7,744 nt of DNA from JBBABP01 sp041657585 (GTDB lineage: Bacteria; Patescibacteriota; Gracilibacteria; Absconditabacterales; Absconditicoccaceae), in contig JBBABP010000050.1 of NCBI GenBank assembly GCA_041657585.1, positions 1 through 7,744 on the forward strand. Direction: 5' to 3'. A program made the position numbers and the translations under genes. This document shows positions 6,204-7,744 of this stretch, piece by piece (position 1 is the first letter of the stretch; each line of letters begins with the position of its first letter). Under the pieces are notes generated by a model, which was not told the origin of the DNA, searched no databases, and saw only the letters and a program-made list of their open reading frames with translations.

Positions 6204-6518
6204 CTAAATTTTATTATAATTTTTAAATTCTTTGAGATACATAGTTTCAAAATCGGCATATAATTTGGTCATATAATCTTCGTAATCTGCAACGTTTTTG
6301 CTGAGAAAATCAGACAATTCTTTGTCGTCCTTTTTTTCTTTTAACAAAGCTGTAAATTTTTGTAATTGGATATCAGTTAATTTTGTTGCAATATTAGTCA
6401 ATATTCGATCTTCAAGAACTGGAATCACGTCTTCTATCATAAGGTCCAAAGCAGAATCTTCGATGTCTGGCATTGCTTTGATAAGAACAGATTCTATAAA
6501 ATCTTCTTGATTTAGCAT
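6204..6518 (-). CDS. Small acidic helical protein, 104 aa (possibly DUF5663-like)
   Basis: The frame runs ATG 6518 to TAG 6204 and gives 104 aa with no glycine at all, so it carries no information on TGA use. It is acidic and all-helical: residues 1-35 (MLNQEDFIESVLIKAMPDIE...), a middle helix with ILTNIATKLTDIQLQKF, and a C-terminal segment DFLSKNVADYEDYMTKLYADFE. There is no signal peptide or cysteine. The pattern of a short acidic domain, with helices ending in a pattern like FLSKNVADYEDYM, recalls the small DUF5663-type proteins common in CPR genomes, but this is from memory and uncertain; no function is known. It is transcribed from its own promoter (6569-6596) with a leader of about 44 nt and no Shine-Dalgarno. 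It converges on rlmE. Confidence 0.82.
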   Translation of the reverse strand: MLNQEDFIESVLIKAMPDIEDSALDLMIEDVIPVLEDRILTNIATKLTDIQLQKFTALLKEKKDDKELSDFLSKNVADYEDYMTKLYADFETMYLKEFKNYNKI

Positions 6519-6568
6519 TTTTGATTTTTTATTATTAAATAAATTTAATCTAACTTTAGTTATGGATT

Positions 6569-6596
6569 TTTATAATGAATAAAAAAAATAATACAA
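6569..6596 (-). promoter_or_regulatory. Promoter of the 104-aa gene
   Basis: On the minus strand: TTGTAT (6596-6591), a 16-bp T-rich spacer, TATAAA (6574-6569). The predicted transcript start is near 6562, about 44 nt before ATG 6518. Confidence 0.55.
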
Positions 6597-6637
6597 GATT
6601 AAAAAATTGTAATAATAAATTTTTGTGAATTTGTTTT

Positions 6638-6666
6638 GTAGGGGACGGTTTGAAACCGTCCCTTAC
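6638..6666. repeat. Perfect GGGACGGTTT palindrome
   Basis: GGGACGGTTT (6642-6651) and AAACCGTCCC (6653-6662) form a 10-bp stem with one central base. The core GGTTTGAAACC (6647-6657) also occurs at 5484-5494. It is a GC-rich island in AT-rich DNA with no T tract, so it is more like an interspersed repeat than a terminator. Confidence 0.75.
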
Positions 6667-6702
6667 GAAATGTTTGTAAGTGATTTAATGTTTATAAAAA
6701 AT

Positions 6703-6729
6703 CCCCGCCAAAGAAATAGGCGGGCAGGC
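6703..6729. repeat. GC-rich palindrome, CCCGCC/GGCGGG family copy 2
   Basis: CCCGCC (6704-6709) pairs with GGCGGG (6719-6724) around a 9-nt loop, followed by CAGG. It closely matches the copy at 5459-5486, including CCCCGCCAAA on the left and GGCGGGCAGG on the right. Confidence 0.72.
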
Positions 6730-6736
6730 TTTGAAT

Positions 6737-6753
6737 AAAAGGAGGACAGAAAA
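6737..6753 (+). repeat. 17-mer AAAAGGAGGACAGAAAA, copy 1
   Basis: Identical to 7584-7600. It contains AAGGAGG, a perfect Shine-Dalgarno-like string, but no start codon follows at a useful distance; the promoter of the 6838 gene begins right after it. It is probably a repeat end. Confidence 0.7.
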
Positions 6754-6759
6754 TTTGAC

Positions 6760-6787
6760 TTGACTTTTGACGTTAAATAATCATACT
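6760..6787 (+). promoter_or_regulatory. Promoter of the exported coiled-coil protein gene
   Basis: TTGACT (6760-6765), 16-bp spacer, CATACT (6782-6787). A second overlapping TTGACT lies at 6755-6760. The 12-mer TGACTTGACTTT (6756-6767) is identical to that at 2797-2808. The leader to ATG 6838 would be about 45 nt and is almost pure A/T. Confidence 0.52.
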
Positions 6788-6837
6788 TTAAAAGTTAAAA
6801 TAAATTAAAATAAAAATTAATAAAAAAATTAAATTAT

Positions 6838-7215
6838 ATGAAAAAATTATTTTTAATTATGTTAATGTTTGCTTTCATTGCAAACGTAACGCAGGTTAAT
6901 GCTCAGAAAAAAATGAGTAATCGTAAATTGACAATAGAGATCAAAACTCTAAATGCCAGAAGGTTAGCGCACGAAGCAAGAATAGATTCACTGGAAAATA
7001 TGATGAGGCAATTAATGTATTTAAACAATAAAAAAATAGATAGCACAATGATTGCTCGTCTTGAAAAAAGAATAGATTCGCTGGAAAAAAAATTAGTGTC
7101 ACTTGAAGCAAAAGAAAATAAGAAATTTGATAAAACCCCTGCTGAAAAAAAAATTGTCCTTCCTGAAACAAAAAAAGGTGCTGTAAAAAAAGGTGCTGTA
7201 AAAAAAAGTAAATAA
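6838..7215 (+). CDS. Exported 125-aa coiled-coil protein lacking UGA codons
   Basis: The frame runs from ATG 6838 to the TAA at 7213-7215 and gives 125 aa. Residues 1-22 are a classic signal peptide (MKKLF, a hydrophobic core, NA before Gln23), so the mature protein should lie outside the inner membrane. Residues about 27-95 form a charged coiled coil with a duplicated segment: RIDSLE at 48-53 and again at 78-83, the DNA copies nearly identical. The tail (96-125) is Lys-rich and ends in two copies of KKGAV from a perfect 15-nt tandem repeat. I recognise no family; the layout (signal ending in Ala-Gln, then coiled coil, then basic tail) reminds me of small Bacteroidetes exported proteins. Both glycines are GGT, none TGA. 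It has its own promoter and a strong terminator. Function unknown. Confidence 0.85.
   Translation: MKKLFLIMLMFAFIANVTQVNAQKKMSNRKLTIEIKTLNARRLAHEARIDSLENMMRQLMYLNNKKIDSTMIARLEKRIDSLEKKLVSLEAKENKKFDKTPAEKKIVLPETKKGAVKKGAVKKSK
7171..7200 (+). repeat. Two tandem 15-nt units inside the coding sequence
   Basis: AAAAAAGGTGCTGTA occurs twice back to back (7171-7185, 7186-7200) and encodes the duplicated KKGAV pentapeptide at the C-terminus of the exported protein. The unit is a multiple of three, so copy-number change would keep the frame. Confidence 0.85.
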
Positions 7216-7237
7216 ATAATTTAATTTATAAATTAGG

Positions 7238-7268
7238 TCTCTCCATATTTTGTGGAGAGATTTTTTTT
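7238..7268 (+). terminator. Intrinsic terminator of the exported-protein gene
   Basis: TCTCTCCA (7238-7245) pairs perfectly with TGGAGAGA (7253-7260) across a 7-nt loop, followed by eight Ts (7261-7268). It starts 22 nt after the stop codon. Confidence 0.87.
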
Positions 7269-7279
7269 ATTGTCTGAAC

Positions 7280-7309
7280 CACAGATTATCACAGATAAAC
7301 ACAGATAAT
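7280..7309. repeat. Three 10-nt CACAGATNAN units
   Basis: CACAGATTAT, CACAGATAAA and CACAGATAAT run in tandem between the terminator at 7238-7268 and the HicB-like gene. CACAGAT-type strings recur between genes in a number of bacterial genomes as I recall; no function is assigned. Confidence 0.8.
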
Positions 7310-7329
7310 AAAAAAATATTTTTATAATT

Positions 7330-7500
7330 TTATAAAAAATTATGCTGTTTTTTTTTAGAAATCGCTTCATAATAACACTGTAAAGCTTCTTTTATATTAA
7401 ACAACAAATCATCTCGAGAATCTCATTGCGTATTTATACAAAGTTTTTTGATTGTTGCCGTATATCATTTTTTATCGTCTTGCGTGATCTGTATATCCAT
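7330..7500 (-). CDS. HicB-like small protein, 56 aa, without a HicA partner
   Basis: With TGA read as Gly (residues 12 and 26) a 56-aa frame runs from ATG 7500 to TAA 7330. The pattern matches the HicB/UPF0150 antitoxin fold: a first strand MDIQITQDD, then KGYTATIKKL, QGDSRDDLLFNIKEAL and a closing helix CYYEAISKK. The family consensus has Gly-Tyr-x-Ala, then a Gly-[DE]-[ST] turn, then an N-[IL]-x-EA helix, all present here. HicB proteins usually neutralise the HicA RNase and often carry a C-terminal DNA-binding domain. Here that domain is absent, and no hicA-sized frame lies on either side within the window, so it is a stand-alone member and may not be an antitoxin. It has a recognisable promoter at 7539-7566. 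The two TGA codons make it invisible to standard-code gene calling. Confidence 0.77.
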
Positions 7501-7538
7501 ATTATATTTTTATAATTAGATAAATTTGTTACGATTTA

Positions 7539-7566
7539 CTTATATCAATTACTCTGATTTTTTCAA
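7539..7566 (-). promoter_or_regulatory. Promoter of the HicB-like gene
   Basis: On the minus strand: TTGAAA (7566-7561), a 16-bp spacer, TATAAG (7544-7539); each hexamer is one base off consensus. The predicted leader is about 32 nt. Confidence 0.52.
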
Positions 7567-7583
7567 GCATAATTATTTAAAAG

Positions 7584-7600
7584 AAAAGGAGGACAGAAAA
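7584..7600 (+). repeat. 17-mer AAAAGGAGGACAGAAAA, copy 2
   Basis: Exact copy of 6737-6753. Here it immediately precedes the GC-rich palindromic element, while copy 1 immediately follows a GC-rich palindrome, so it is probably part of the same repeat family. Confidence 0.7.
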
Positions 7601-7610
7601 AAGAAAAAAA

Positions 7611-7690
7611 TAGCCCCTCTATGGCACAAGGTCCCGCAACGGCGGGAGATGGCCTGCCCCGCAATGGCGGGGGTTGGGGAGTAAATTAAA
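7611..7690. repeat. GC-rich double-hairpin element at the right edge
   Basis: Two small hairpins sit in tandem: CCCGC/GCGGG around AACG (7633-7646) and CCCCGC/GCGGGG around AATG (7657-7672). The block is bounded by CCCCTCTA on the left and GGGGAGTAAATT on the right, resembling the 5268-5382 element. The remaining sequence to 7744 is AT-rich with nothing recognisable. Confidence 0.62.
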
Positions 7691-7744
7691 AAGATTTAAA
7701 TTTCTATATTAAAATCTATAAATTACTTTTTTAGTTTTACATAT

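Noticed and set aside
6298..6510. Plus-strand open frame of 70 codons
   Set aside because: Antisense shadow of the 104-aa minus-strand gene.
6941..7171. Minus-strand open frame of 76 codons
   Set aside because: Antisense shadow of the exported coiled-coil gene.
7621..7689. Short plus-strand frame (22 codons) after an AAGGAGG string
   Set aside because: The string is 28 nt from the ATG, and the frame is a translation of GC-rich hairpins.
7501..7744. hicA toxin gene upstream of the HicB-like gene
   Set aside because: On the minus strand only a 13-codon frame is present, with no double-stranded-RNA-binding-like HicA sequence.

Overview
The window is very AT-rich and reads as genomic DNA from a Candidate Phyla Radiation bacterium that uses UGA as glycine (genetic code 25: Gracilibacteria/BD1-5 or Absconditabacteria/SR1). 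The proof is internal. dnaK (3297-5180, minus) and rlmE (5517-6116, plus) are full length only if in-frame TGA is read through, and the TGA codons fall on invariant family glycines: the DLGTT, DLGGGTFD, HLGGADFD and LVGGATRMP motifs of DnaK, and motif I plus the FMGPGF stretch of RlmE. Trp is encoded by ordinary TGG. Read with the standard code, most genes here look like strings of fragments.

Layout, left to right: a possible minus-strand gene start running off the left edge (1-49) with a promoter; a plus-strand pair of unrecognised genes (149-484, 111 aa; 507-2057, 516 aa); a secreted CAP/SCP (YkwD-like) protein on the minus strand (2044-2697), overlapping the end of the 516-aa gene by 14 nt and driven by a perfect-consensus promoter; a small unknown plus-strand gene (2875-3105) with its own promoter and terminator; a REP-like palindrome; dnaK on the minus strand, with a CIRCE-like inverted repeat over its -10 box; a repeat-rich intergenic stretch (5181-5516); rlmE; heptamer repeats; a 104-aa acidic protein on the minus strand (6204-6518); a repeat-rich spacer (6519-6837); an exported coiled-coil protein (6838-7215, plus); and a 56-aa HicB-like protein on the minus strand (7330-7500), followed by GC-rich palindromes at the right edge.

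Most genes look like separate transcription units rather than one pathway. dnaK (protein folding) and rlmE (23S rRNA methylation) are housekeeping genes. The clearest unknown is the 149-2057 pair. Two plus-strand genes (2875-3105 and 6838-7215) have no TGA glycine codons, share a 12-nt promoter sequence and each end in a strong intrinsic terminator, so they may be recent arrivals or a separate expression class. Promoters recognisable by eye all have a 16-bp spacer, and no start codon here has a convincing Shine-Dalgarno sequence. Intergenic DNA carries several GC-rich palindromes and 7-nt tandem repeats.
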